A DNA stretch of 64,000 nucleotides from Bacteroidota bacterium. GTDB lineage: Bacteria; Bacteroidota; Bacteroidia; 2-12-FULL-35-15. The notes under the pieces were generated by a model. That model did not search any database. It was given only the letters and a program-made list of their open reading frames with translations, and was not told where the DNA came from. The position numbers and the translations under genes were made by a program. The stretch's first letter is position 1; every line of letters starts with the position of its first letter. Positions 33,873-41,905 of this stretch are shown here, piece by piece. The stretch covers positions 62,001 through 126,000 of the forward strand of contig JAQZBR010000002.1 of NCBI GenBank assembly GCA_029237775.1, written 5' to 3'.

Positions 33873-34126
33873 AAAAACGTTTTATTGAACAACGAATTGC
33901 GTCATCCTGATCAGAGTAAATTATGTAATACTTATGAAAGGTATTGTATTTATTTTATTCCACTAATATTAACACAATTGTAAACTCTTATATTCCGGCA
34001 AAGTTGAGATTATGATCCGGAAACCTGTTATATAATTTTAACAGTCAGTTATATAAATCACATGTTTTTCATGATGTATATTTAGTTTCCTCTTTAAAAC
34101 GCTTAATAAATATGCCCGCTAATGCG

Positions 34127-34159
34127 TTTGCCCACTTGCAAATGTTTTTAGTATTTTTG
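34127..34159 (+). promoter_or_regulatory. Promoter of the CrtI-family desaturase gene
   Basis: TTTG (34127-34130), 21 bases, then TATTTTTG (34152-34159) fits both boxes of the Bacteroidota consensus. It lies inside the longer open frame that begins at 34112, so translation must start downstream at 34166 or 34175, with almost no leader. Confidence 0.55.
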
Positions 34160-34165
34160 ACACAT

Positions 34166-35641
34166 ATGACAACGATGAATAAAAGGTCCTGCGGCATTGT
34201 TGGTGCGGGAGTTTCCGGTTTGGCGGCAGCAATCCGAATGCAGACTAAAGGATTTAAGGTTACTGTTTTCGAAGCCAATAATTTCGCAGGCGGGAAATTA
34301 TCTTCCGAAAGTGTGAAAGGTTACCGGTTTGATATGGGGCCCTCCGTTTTCACGATGCCCTGGTATATTGATGAACTGTTTGCGCTTTCGGGAAAAAATC
34401 CCAGGGATCATTTTAATTATATTCACCTTGATCCCGTTTACAGATATTTTTTTGAAGATGGAACTGTTCTGGATTCGTATCACGGGAAGAAAGACTACGC
34501 AAGGGAAATGGCTAAAAAGCTGAATGAAAAGGAAGAAGACATTTTAAAATACCTGAACAACACAGAAGAAGTATATCATTTAACGGCTGATGTTTTTCTT
34601 TTTAATTCATTGCATAAACTAAAGAATTTCTTTAGAAGACCTGTTTTGAAAGGCCTGTTGAACTTTGGAAAGATCGGTGCTTTTCAAACAATGAATGAAG
34701 CAAATGAAAAAGCATTCAATGATAAAAGGATGGTTCAGATCTTCAATCGCTATTCAACTTATAACGGCTCCAGTCCATACTTAGCACCCGCCACCTTGAA
34801 CGTGATCCCGCATTTAGAGATCATTGAAGGAGCCTATTATCCGGAAGGCGGGATGGTTGCCATAACAGACGCCTTGGTAAAGCTTGCAAAGGATATCGGA
34901 GTGGAGTTTAAGTTTTCCTCTCCGGTTAAAGAGATCATTATTGAAAACAAAAAAGTAAGAGGCCTGCGGACAGACTCGGGTATTCAGAACTTTGATGTTG
35001 TGATCAGCAACATGGATGTGTACAACAGCTATCAGAAATTATTGCCGGATGTAAAGAAGCCTGAGCGTACGCTGCGACAGGATAAGTCGAGCTCAGCCGT
35101 GATCTTTTACTGGGGGATCAAAAAAGAATTTAAGGAACTGGGATTGCATAACATTCTTTTTTCAGAGAATTACAGAGAAGAGTTTGATACGATCTTTTCA
35201 AAGAAGTCAATATATAATGATCCAACGATCTATATAAACATTACCTCAAAGCACACGCCCGGTGATGCTCCTGCGGGTTGTGAGAACTGGTTTACTATGA
35301 TCAATGTTCCCAATAACTCGGGTCAGAACTGGGATGCCCTGGTAGCCGAAGCGAGGGTCAATATGATCAGAAAGATCAACAGGCTTTTAAAAACAAATAT
35401 TGAAGAATACATCGAAGCTGAAATGATCCTTGATCCAAGAGTGGTTGAAAGTCGTACATCGAGTGCATTTGGAGCCATTTATGGGAATGCATCAAATAAT
35501 AAGTTTGCTGCATTTTTGCGCCATGCTAATTTTTCAAGGGAAATAAAAAACCTGTATTTCTGCGGTGGCAGCGTACACCCGGGGCCGAGCATTCCGTTGT
35601 GCTTGTTGAGCGCTAAAATCACTACAGATCTAGTGCATTAA
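34166..35641 (+). CDS. CrtI-family carotenoid desaturase, possibly CrtD (C-3',4' desaturase)
   Basis: About 491 residues from the ATG at 34166 (MNKRSCG at 34175 is equally possible; the frame extends to 34112 but a good promoter overlaps that part). The FAD-binding loop is GIVGAGVSGLAAAI and the C-terminal FAD segment is NLYFCGGSVHPGPSIPLCL, both typical of phytoene desaturase relatives. The cluster has a second member at 42874, which I take as the true phytoene desaturase. Because the carotenoid operon also has a CruF-type hydratase, this copy may be the 3',4'-desaturase that acts with CruF on the open end of gamma-carotene. Alternatives are a second phytoene desaturase or a CrtO-like oxygenase. 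Confidence 0.8.
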   Translation: MTTMNKRSCGIVGAGVSGLAAAIRMQTKGFKVTVFEANNFAGGKLSSESVKGYRFDMGPSVFTMPWYIDELFALSGKNPRDHFNYIHLDPVYRYFFEDGTVLDSYHGKKDYAREMAKKLNEKEEDILKYLNNTEEVYHLTADVFLFNSLHKLKNFFRRPVLKGLLNFGKIGAFQTMNEANEKAFNDKRMVQIFNRYSTYNGSSPYLAPATLNVIPHLEIIEGAYYPEGGMVAITDALVKLAKDIGVEFKFSSPVKEIIIENKKVRGLRTDSGIQNFDVVISNMDVYNSYQKLLPDVKKPERTLRQDKSSSAVIFYWGIKKEFKELGLHNILFSENYREEFDTIFSKKSIYNDPTIYINITSKHTPGDAPAGCENWFTMINVPNNSGQNWDALVAEARVNMIRKINRLLKTNIEEYIEAEMILDPRVVESRTSSAFGAIYGNASNNKFAAFLRHANFSREIKNLYFCGGSVHPGPSIPLCLLSAKITTDLVH

Positions 35642-35748
35642 ATTACAAGGTTCTTCTCAATTTAAGTCTGTCAACCAGATGTCAATGCGATCTTGTTTTT
35701 GATTAATTCGGCACGCTTTTCTTTTTATTAAATCGTGGAGGTATTTCT

Positions 35749-35764
35749 ACACAAAAATTTGTGT
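35749..35764. promoter_or_regulatory. Perfect inverted repeat upstream of a kinase gene, possible operator
   Basis: ACACAAA and TTTGTGT are separated by two bases and lie eight bases before a -7 box (TATCTTTG, 35772-35779), in the spacer of the promoter. A repressor or activator could bind here. Confidence 0.4.
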
Positions 35765-35771
35765 GCAGAAG

Positions 35772-35779
35772 TATCTTTG
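35772..35779 (+). promoter_or_regulatory. -7 element of the PAS kinase operon
   Basis: TATCTTTG fits TAnnTTTG and ends four bases before the ATG at 35784, so the transcript would be nearly leaderless. No -33 TTG is found at the normal distance. Confidence 0.45.
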
Positions 35780-35783
35780 CCGC

Positions 35784-37010
35784 ATGGAAATTGATTATCA
35801 GGCGCTTTTTGAAAAGTCTCCGGGATTGTTTTTAGTTCTCGATCCTGAACTGAAAATTGTCACTGTTACGGACGCGTATCTTGCTGCAACGATGACTAGC
35901 CGTGAATCAATTGTCAGCAAGAATATCTTTGATGTCTTTCCTGACAATCCGAATGATGCAGATGCCGATGGCGTGAATAAACTTAAGATCTCCCTGCAAA
36001 ACGTTATCTCCCTTAAAGTACCGGATAACATGCCAATTCAAAAGTATGACATCAAAAAATCAGAACATGAATTCGAGGAGCGTTACTGGAGTCCTTACAA
36101 TTTACCTATCCTCGACAAAGCAGGCAATGTAACTTTAATCATTCATAGTGTTGAGGATGTGACTTCCATTATTCAATCGCGCAGGCTGGAAACTCTTCAA
36201 AAGGATGAGAATATCTCGCTGAACAATCAGAACAAACTCAAGAGCCAGGAGATCTATGAACATATAAGACAAAAAGACGAGGTTAATCTGGAACTTAAAA
36301 GAACAAATGCGGTGCTGGAAGAAAAAACCAGGCTGCTTGAATTATCGAATGAAGATCTTGCTCTATTTGCAGAAACTGCCGCACATGATATAAAAGCGCC
36401 ATTTCGAAGCATTGGAGGGCATCTTGAAATAATTTTCAAGAAAGTAAAGAACCTGAATGATGAAAGTATAAATCAAAGCATTGAAAGCATCCGTAAAGGA
36501 AGGGAACGCATAAGCCTTTTGTTGGATGATCTGCTCACTTTTGCAAGGGTTAGCAGATCTGCAGAAGGCGCGGTGAAGATCGACCTGAATAAGCTGTTGC
36601 AGGAAGTGACCGCTAATCTTGAATACAGCATCACCGAGAAAAAAGCACAGATCAGGTACCCGCATAATATGCCTGTAATTACGGGGACCTATTTCCAGGT
36701 ATTGCAATTGTTTCAGAACCTCATTGGTAATGCACTGAAATTTTGTGAAGATGTTCCCGTCATCGAAGTTTCATTTGCAGATACAGGTACTCAAATAGAA
36801 TTTGCAATTAAGGATAACGGAATAGGCATTGAGAAGGATTATTTTGAAAAGATATTTGATCCCTTTCAACGACTTCATGGAGTAGATGCTTATGCAGGAA
36901 CCGGCCTGGGACTTGCTATCTGTAAGAGAATTGTCGATCAGCATGGCGGATCCATCAGAGTTTCCTCAGATAAGAATGGCACTACTTTTTATTTTTCATT
37001 ACCACTTTAA
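35784..37010 (+). CDS. PAS-domain histidine kinase
   Basis: 408 residues from the ATG at 35784 (a GTG seven codons upstream lies within the promoter region). PAS domain about 5-130 (FEKSPGLFLVLDPELKIV, EDVTSI), coiled coil about 135-190, HisKA with the phosphorylated His in ETAAHDIKAPFRSI, and HATPase_c with IKDNGIGIE and GTGLGLAIC. There is no membrane helix, so it senses something inside the cell through the PAS domain. The downstream receiver gene starts eight bases after its stop, and the two should form a two-component pair. Confidence 0.92.
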   Translation: MEIDYQALFEKSPGLFLVLDPELKIVTVTDAYLAATMTSRESIVSKNIFDVFPDNPNDADADGVNKLKISLQNVISLKVPDNMPIQKYDIKKSEHEFEERYWSPYNLPILDKAGNVTLIIHSVEDVTSIIQSRRLETLQKDENISLNNQNKLKSQEIYEHIRQKDEVNLELKRTNAVLEEKTRLLELSNEDLALFAETAAHDIKAPFRSIGGHLEIIFKKVKNLNDESINQSIESIRKGRERISLLLDDLLTFARVSRSAEGAVKIDLNKLLQEVTANLEYSITEKKAQIRYPHNMPVITGTYFQVLQLFQNLIGNALKFCEDVPVIEVSFADTGTQIEFAIKDNGIGIEKDYFEKIFDPFQRLHGVDAYAGTGLGLAICKRIVDQHGGSIRVSSDKNGTTFYFSLPL

Positions 37011-37017
37011 TAACAGC

Positions 37018-37482
37018 ATGGATTTAAAAGATAAGCATATAATGGTCATTGATGATGATGATGACGACAGACAGCTTTTTTGCAGGGCATTAGGACAGGT
37101 TTCAACAAAGATTGGCTGCTTAAGAGTTTCAAGCGGGAAGGCTGCATGGGAATACCTTAGTAACTCTGAGAACACGGTTCCTGATGTGATTTTTCTCGAT
37201 ATAAATATGCCTGTAATGACCGGTTGGGAATTTCTCACTAAGATAAAAAGGAACGAAAAAGTTAAGAGTATACCTGTGATAATGTTCTCTACGTCCTCGA
37301 ATAAGCGGGATATAGATATCGCATTTGATCTTGGAGCAGAGAGCTATTGCGTGAAGCCGGACGAGCCGGAGGATCTTCAAAATATTCTGTATTTAATTGC
37401 CCAGAACATAGGAAATAACTTTAAATCATTTTTAAAGTCGGGCTTCGCTTCTAAATATTTCCATATACCAACAACTATTTAA
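37018..37482 (+). CDS. Single-domain response regulator
   Basis: 154 residues from the ATG at 37018. The open frame extends back into the kinase gene, but this start gives a standard receiver: VIDDDDDDRQL, phosphoryl-accepting Asp61 in IFLDINMP, FSTS and a Lys in CVKPD. It is the third stand-alone receiver in the island, eight bases after the kinase and 11 bases before the RsbQ-like gene. Confidence 0.92.
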   Translation: MDLKDKHIMVIDDDDDDRQLFCRALGQVSTKIGCLRVSSGKAAWEYLSNSENTVPDVIFLDINMPVMTGWEFLTKIKRNEKVKSIPVIMFSTSSNKRDIDIAFDLGAESYCVKPDEPEDLQNILYLIAQNIGNNFKSFLKSGFASKYFHIPTTI

Positions 37483-37493
37483 AACAATCAAAC

Positions 37494-38303
37494 ATGAAGA
37501 CAGATGTACTTAAACGTAACAATGTTAAAATTACCGGTAAAGGAAATCAGCCAATGGTTTTCGCTCACGGATTCGGATGTGATCAGAATATGTGGCGATA
37601 TATCACTCCTGCTTTTGAAGATAATTATAAGATAGTTCTTTTTGATTATGTAGGTGCCGGTAACTCAGATCTTAAATCTTACGATAAGGATCGTTACAGC
37701 GATCTTGCCGGTTATGCTGAAGATATTTTAGAGATCTGTGAGGAACTGGATCTTAAAAAAGTAATCTTCGTGGGCCATTCAGTAAGCAGCATGATAGGTA
37801 TGCTTGCAGCCATCAAGAGCCCTGAACGTTTCGCGGATGTGATCATGGTGGGACCCTCTGCCCGTTACATCAATGATGAGGGTTATCTGGGTGGCTTTGC
37901 TAAAAAAGATATAATTGACTTGCTGGACACGATGGAGAAAAACTACATAGGATGGGCAAATTTCCTTGCACCGGCAATTATGAAGAATCCTAAAAGCCCG
38001 GAACTAGGAGCTGAGTTAACTCAAAGTTTCTGTTCAACCGATCCGATAATTGCCCGCCAGTTTGCCGAAGTGACATTCTTATCAGACAATCGCGGAGACC
38101 TAAAAAAAATGAAAACACCGTCACTCATTATGCAGTGCTCTGATGATATGATCGCGCCACTCGAAGTCGGGGATTACCTTCATAAGAATATTCCGAACAG
38201 TTCTCTTAAAGTGTTAGCGGCAACGGGTCATTGTCCTCACATGAGCGCACCGGAAGAAACTGTTGCGGTGATAAAGGAATATTTAGCAATGAAATCAAAT
38301 TAA
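37494..38303 (+). CDS. RsbQ-like alpha/beta hydrolase
   Basis: 269 residues of alpha/beta hydrolase fold. The catalytic triad is Ser96 in VGHSVSSM, Asp218 in CSDDMIAP and His246 in ATGHCPHMSAP, with the oxyanion region in AHGFGCDQNMW. These segments and positions agree with RsbQ of Bacillus subtilis, which works with the PAS phosphatase RsbP in energy-stress signalling and is thought to supply a small ligand or cofactor for its PAS domain. Here the stop codon is two bases before the TTG that best starts a PAS histidine kinase. The pairing with a PAS protein is thus kept while the output is different. Confidence 0.85.
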   Translation: MKTDVLKRNNVKITGKGNQPMVFAHGFGCDQNMWRYITPAFEDNYKIVLFDYVGAGNSDLKSYDKDRYSDLAGYAEDILEICEELDLKKVIFVGHSVSSMIGMLAAIKSPERFADVIMVGPSARYINDEGYLGGFAKKDIIDLLDTMEKNYIGWANFLAPAIMKNPKSPELGAELTQSFCSTDPIIARQFAEVTFLSDNRGDLKKMKTPSLIMQCSDDMIAPLEVGDYLHKNIPNSSLKVLAATGHCPHMSAPEETVAVIKEYLAMKSN

Positions 38304-38305
38304 TT

Positions 38306-39523
38306 TTGGATCAAAAGCTTGATAAGGCGCCAAATGGGTATATCGCCTTTAATGATAAGGGAATTATCATTGAGGTGAATAGCACTATTTGTGAAATGCT
38401 GGGATATAGTAAACAGGAACTGGAGCAAACCAAGTTCGAGCTGCTTCTTGACATTGCCGGAAGAATGTTCTTCCAGACTCATTTTTTTCCAATGCTGAAA
38501 ATGCAGCAAAAAGTGGATGAGATCTTTCTTAACATGAAGGCGAAGGATTCGACTGTGGTCCCCGTTATAACCAGTAGTGTGAGAGAAGAGAATCCTGATG
38601 GAGCAGAGTGTGTGTGCGTATTCTTACCAGTACATAACAGAAGGAAGTATGAAGATGAAATTCTTGCTGCAAAAAAGCAGGCACAGGAGGCTCTTAAGGA
38701 AAATAAAGAGCTGATTGAAGCAAGAGAAGAGGTCAGCAGGCACAGTAAAGAACTGGATAAAAGGATAGTTGAAATTGACAGGGTGAATAACGAGATCCTG
38801 CAGTTCAATAATATTATAAATCATGAGATGCAGGAATGTATCAGGAAGATCCTTCTTTTTTCAAGACTTGGAAAAAAAGAGAACCAACTTAATTATTTTG
38901 ATAATATTATAGAAACTGCAAACAAACTTAAAACGATCAACGCGTCTTTAAATTTATTTATCGACCTAGATAAGGATAAGAATGTATTTGGATCTGTTGA
39001 CCTGAATAAATGCCTGGATGAAGCCACCGCTCAGGTTCTGGAAGAAACAGGTTTTTCCGGTGTAGAGATAATTAAAGATGAGTTGCCGGAAATTGAAGGT
39101 TCTTTTGAAGATCTGAAAGTACTTTTTTATCATTTGATTATGAATGCTGTTAAATTCAGAAATGGTAATGAAGTGACCATTTGTATCTCATCCGTTATCT
39201 TTAAAGAAAATATTTATAAGATGATTAGTCGTAAGTATGAATATCAGGATGTGGTGCGGATCACTATAAGCGACAATGGGCAGGGGTTTGATAATAAGCA
39301 TAAAGAACACGTTTTCGCCATTCTGAAAAAGCTGAATCACGAAAAAGGAGGAAGCGGTATAGGATTAGCCATGTGTAAAAAGATCCTGAATAACCACCAT
39401 GGAAGTATCTCTATTGATTCAAAAGAGAATGTAGGTACTACCGTGAAACTTGTTTTACCTGTTGAACATCAAAAAGATGCTGAACCTGATAAGTTAAAAC
39501 CTGATCACAGCGTTAAAACCTAG
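38306..39523 (+). CDS. PAS-domain histidine kinase paired with the RsbQ-like hydrolase
   Basis: About 405 residues if started at the TTG at 38306. An ATG at 38231 is in frame but would overlap the hydrolase by 73 bases and add a segment unlike a PAS start. PAS domain about 1-115 (PNGYIAFNDKGIIIEV, CEMLGYSKQEL), a coiled coil, a diverged HisKA helix with His in IINHEMQECI, and HATPase_c with ISDNGQGFD and GGSGIGLAMC. The phosphorylation helix lacks the usual Pro, so its kinase activity should be tested. Its last 30 bases overlap the convergent gene at 39494. Confidence 0.83.
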   Translation: MDQKLDKAPNGYIAFNDKGIIIEVNSTICEMLGYSKQELEQTKFELLLDIAGRMFFQTHFFPMLKMQQKVDEIFLNMKAKDSTVVPVITSSVREENPDGAECVCVFLPVHNRRKYEDEILAAKKQAQEALKENKELIEAREEVSRHSKELDKRIVEIDRVNNEILQFNNIINHEMQECIRKILLFSRLGKKENQLNYFDNIIETANKLKTINASLNLFIDLDKDKNVFGSVDLNKCLDEATAQVLEETGFSGVEIIKDELPEIEGSFEDLKVLFYHLIMNAVKFRNGNEVTICISSVIFKENIYKMISRKYEYQDVVRITISDNGQGFDNKHKEHVFAILKKLNHEKGGSGIGLAMCKKILNNHHGSISIDSKENVGTTVKLVLPVEHQKDAEPDKLKPDHSVKT

Positions 39524-40090
39524 GCCAGAGGTTCCGATATTAATCTTATCCATCATCTTGTAAAGTTTCTTCCCATTCTTTTTATGGATCACATACATGC
39601 TTGTGTCAAAAAGAAACAAAAAACCTCCCTGAAGGATCAGAGAGTTTCCCCAGCCTTTGAATTTATCGTGTTGCTTAATATCATTTTTAGCTCTTTCTGT
39701 TAAATAGAGGCCAACTGAAGAATATACAAGGTCAAGTGCAGCATTAGCTATATATGTCGACTCAGTGTTGCTTTGCCATTGGAGTGTTTTATTCAGGTCA
39801 AGCTCATTTTTCTCTTTCGGGAGCAGGCTTGCAGCAACAATGATCACATTCACACCGTTGAATATCATATTCATTTCATGAAAATGTCTGTCAGTTCCTT
39901 TTGATCCGGAGTAAAGCGCAGCGCTTACTCCGATATTAGCAAGAGCCCAACCACCAAGCACTTTTAAACCCACAGATGTCTTTTTGTTACGTGACTTGTT
40001 GAAATCATAAAGCTCTGAAGTAGTCGGCCCCTGAGCATAAATAATATTAGCAGATAAAAAAAGGAAGGAAACAAGTATGAGTCTTTTCAT
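39494..40090 (-). CDS. Small membrane protein at the end of the carotenoid operon (DUF6992-like)
   Basis: 198 residues with a signal-like N-terminus (ending IIYAQ) and several hydrophobic segments (VLGGWALANIGVSAALYSG, FNGVNVIIVAASLL, NSLILQGGFLFLFDTSMYVI). I believe it belongs to the DUF6992 type of Bacteroidota membrane proteins. Its start overlaps the stop of the lycopene cyclase gene by four bases, which suggests it is made with the carotenoid enzymes. Function unknown. Confidence 0.68.
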   Translation of the reverse strand: MKRLILVSFLFLSANIIYAQGPTTSELYDFNKSRNKKTSVGLKVLGGWALANIGVSAALYSGSKGTDRHFHEMNMIFNGVNVIIVAASLLPKEKNELDLNKTLQWQSNTESTYIANAALDLVYSSVGLYLTERAKNDIKQHDKFKGWGNSLILQGGFLFLFDTSMYVIHKKNGKKLYKMMDKINIGTSGLGFNAVIRF

Positions 40091-40764
40091 GATCTTCTGT
40101 TTTTAAAAAATTCGTATATCGTAATTACTAATAGAAATTGAAGCATTCCATAGAATACATCTTCTATCGGTATAGTGTATATACGGGAATTTAAATTTTC
40201 CAGATTGTTATAGATAAGAACGGGCATTGCAGTAAGCACTCCGTTCACGAGCAGGAATGGAATGATGCAGACCGCCCAGGCTATGTAATACCTGCCCAGG
40301 TAAGCTGTTTGAAATACAAAATGATGTAACAGTAAGAATCCTGCAAGAGAAAGAAAAGTCACCGCAGTGTAAAACTTGTCCAGGTTGAAAGCAGATACCA
40401 ACAATAACCCCGTAACCATTCCGAGGGTAATGGTTTTGATGAGTGTTGGAGAAAGATCCTCCTTCATAAAGTAATTCATTACTTCATAAATAAAGACGCA
40501 AGAAAAGGGAATGATAAAGAAAAAAAGCCATTCTTCAATTGGCAGGTTTAGAAGATATATTCCAAGTAGATACTCATTGTTAAAACTCCAGATCCCGATC
40601 TTGGTGAACCAGATATCCCACGCGATGAAGATAAGGGCACTGATTAGTATGGCCGGAAATAAAGATTTCCACTTCTTATGATAAGCTATCTTATCCTCAA
40701 AGCTTTTATAAAGCGGGTAGGAGAGAGTGAATAACAGTACAAAAACATAAGTGAGATGTCTCAT
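40087..40764 (-). CDS. Lycopene cyclase, fused CrtYc-CrtYd type
   Basis: 225 residues with about seven hydrophobic helices in two homologous halves. Each half has the Pro-hydrophobic-Glu-Glu/Asp motif of this cyclase family: NLPIEEWLFFF in the first and TIPIEDVFYGM in the second. The two halves correspond to the separate CrtYc and CrtYd subunits of actinobacteria and to archaeal/fungal fused cyclases. It forms beta-rings on lycopene. It is 12 bases downstream of cruF. Confidence 0.88.
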   Translation of the reverse strand: MRHLTYVFVLLFTLSYPLYKSFEDKIAYHKKWKSLFPAILISALIFIAWDIWFTKIGIWSFNNEYLLGIYLLNLPIEEWLFFFIIPFSCVFIYEVMNYFMKEDLSPTLIKTITLGMVTGLLLVSAFNLDKFYTAVTFLSLAGFLLLHHFVFQTAYLGRYYIAWAVCIIPFLLVNGVLTAMPVLIYNNLENLNSRIYTIPIEDVFYGMLQFLLVITIYEFFKNRRS

Positions 40765-40776
40765 TCAATTTATTAT

Positions 40777-41415
40777 CTAATTCCAGAAATACAATAAAGC
40801 AAAAAACACAAGCTGTGTCAGATATAATACCGGAGCGAGTTTGTTTTGTTTATTGAAGTTCATTCTGTGAAATAATAAGAGAAAAATAAAAGAAATAATG
40901 AACCATGCGATGTAATTTCGAAGAGGGATGATGCCGTCAAGCCAGGACCAGAAGTGATATTTGGGAGCAGATTGTTCTATCAGCATATCGAGGATGACCA
41001 GTAGCAAAGCCCCAATCCCGCATTTTATAAAAATATTAACCGGAACTTTATTGCTGATAATGCCTGCCGAATAAACAAGTATGAACCAGTTAAGTGAAAT
41101 GATCGCAGGCACATACAGGATGGTCCAGCCAAGAGTTTCTTCATACCAATAGTGCCCGAATATCCAGCCTGTTCTGACTCCAACGACTTCGATAAGATAT
41201 CCGCAATAACTGACTATTAAAATGAAAATTATAAAGGACCGGTTGAAACCCTTGTGATTTATAAGAAGCAGAAGAGTACTTAAAATTAAATTAAAAGGAG
41301 TCAGGGATAAAAAGAGATCATGATACTTTGAATGGAGTGCGATCAAACCTGCTAAATGGACAATTACCAATACCACCGCAGAAATCAAGAAGGTCTTATT
41401 TTTTTGTTCCTGCAT
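40777..41415 (-). CDS. cruF: CruF-type carotenoid 1',2'-hydratase
   Basis: 212 residues, largely membrane-embedded. VVGVRTGWIFGHYWYEETLG and VPAIISLNWF are diagnostic of the CruF/DUF422 family, and DMLIEQSAPKYHFWSW holds further conserved acidic and aromatic residues. CruF adds water to the psi-end of gamma-carotene or lycopene, giving a 1'-hydroxy group as in saproxanthin, myxol or bacterioruberin-type pigments. Its presence with one cyclase predicts a carotenoid with one ring and one hydroxylated open end. It overlaps the upstream small gene by 20 bases. Confidence 0.83.
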   Translation of the reverse strand: MQEQKNKTFLISAVVLVIVHLAGLIALHSKYHDLFLSLTPFNLILSTLLLLINHKGFNRSFIIFILIVSYCGYLIEVVGVRTGWIFGHYWYEETLGWTILYVPAIISLNWFILVYSAGIISNKVPVNIFIKCGIGALLLVILDMLIEQSAPKYHFWSWLDGIIPLRNYIAWFIISFIFLLLFHRMNFNKQNKLAPVLYLTQLVFFALLYFWN

Positions 41416-41905
41416 TGATTATTAATTTTTCTTTCTCAGTTAACAATTTTGAACCGACAAGATATTCCGCCATTTTACTTTTTAAAGAAGCCGGTTTAAC
41501 TGTATCGAAATTTGAGACGATAAATTTTTTATCTGAAGAGATCTGTTTGTTATATCCCAATGCTTTCGGGCAATTGGTCTGGATCGTAAACCGGAGAAAC
41601 CTCAGCTCAACATCAGAACTGTCGGTATTTACAGATTGTTCTATCAGTTTTTTACCTGAATTAAAGAGTTTTAGTTTTTCTGCTTTCGAAGTTACATGGT
41701 TGGCCATAGCCGCGGTGATCGCGCCTTTATAACCCATAAACAAATTGTCGCTTACTCCGGCCAGGCTTACTTTTTTGTAAAGGCTTGCGCATGCGGAACT
41801 GTCAGTATTAAGCCGGTAGTAGTCTTTACGGAGAGTTTCCAGGCTTACCTGTGATTGTAAGAAGGAAGCGGTAAAAACAAGTATAAAAAAAAGGAGCTTT
41901 TTCAT
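41396..41905 (-). CDS. Small secreted protein inside the carotenoid operon
   Basis: 169 residues with a signal peptide (MKKLLFFILVFTASFLQSQ). The mature part is helical and contains two Cys (SACASLYKK and TNCPKALGY). It overlaps cruF by 20 bases at one end and crtB by one base at the other, so it is translated together with carotenoid enzymes. I do not recognise the family. A periplasmic role in carotenoid handling is possible but nothing in the sequence shows it. Confidence 0.7.
   Translation of the reverse strand: MKKLLFFILVFTASFLQSQVSLETLRKDYYRLNTDSSACASLYKKVSLAGVSDNLFMGYKGAITAAMANHVTSKAEKLKLFNSGKKLIEQSVNTDSSDVELRFLRFTIQTNCPKALGYNKQISSDKKFIVSNFDTVKPASLKSKMAEYLVGSKLLTEKEKLIINAGTKK

Noticed and set aside
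34112-34165. N-terminal extension of the CrtI-family gene
   Set aside because: It overlaps a good promoter and adds residues before the FAD loop that no relative would need.
36886-37017. Extension of the response regulator into the preceding kinase gene
   Set aside because: The receiver fold starts at the ATG at 37018, eight bases after the kinase stop; the extra 44 codons are the kinase read in another frame.
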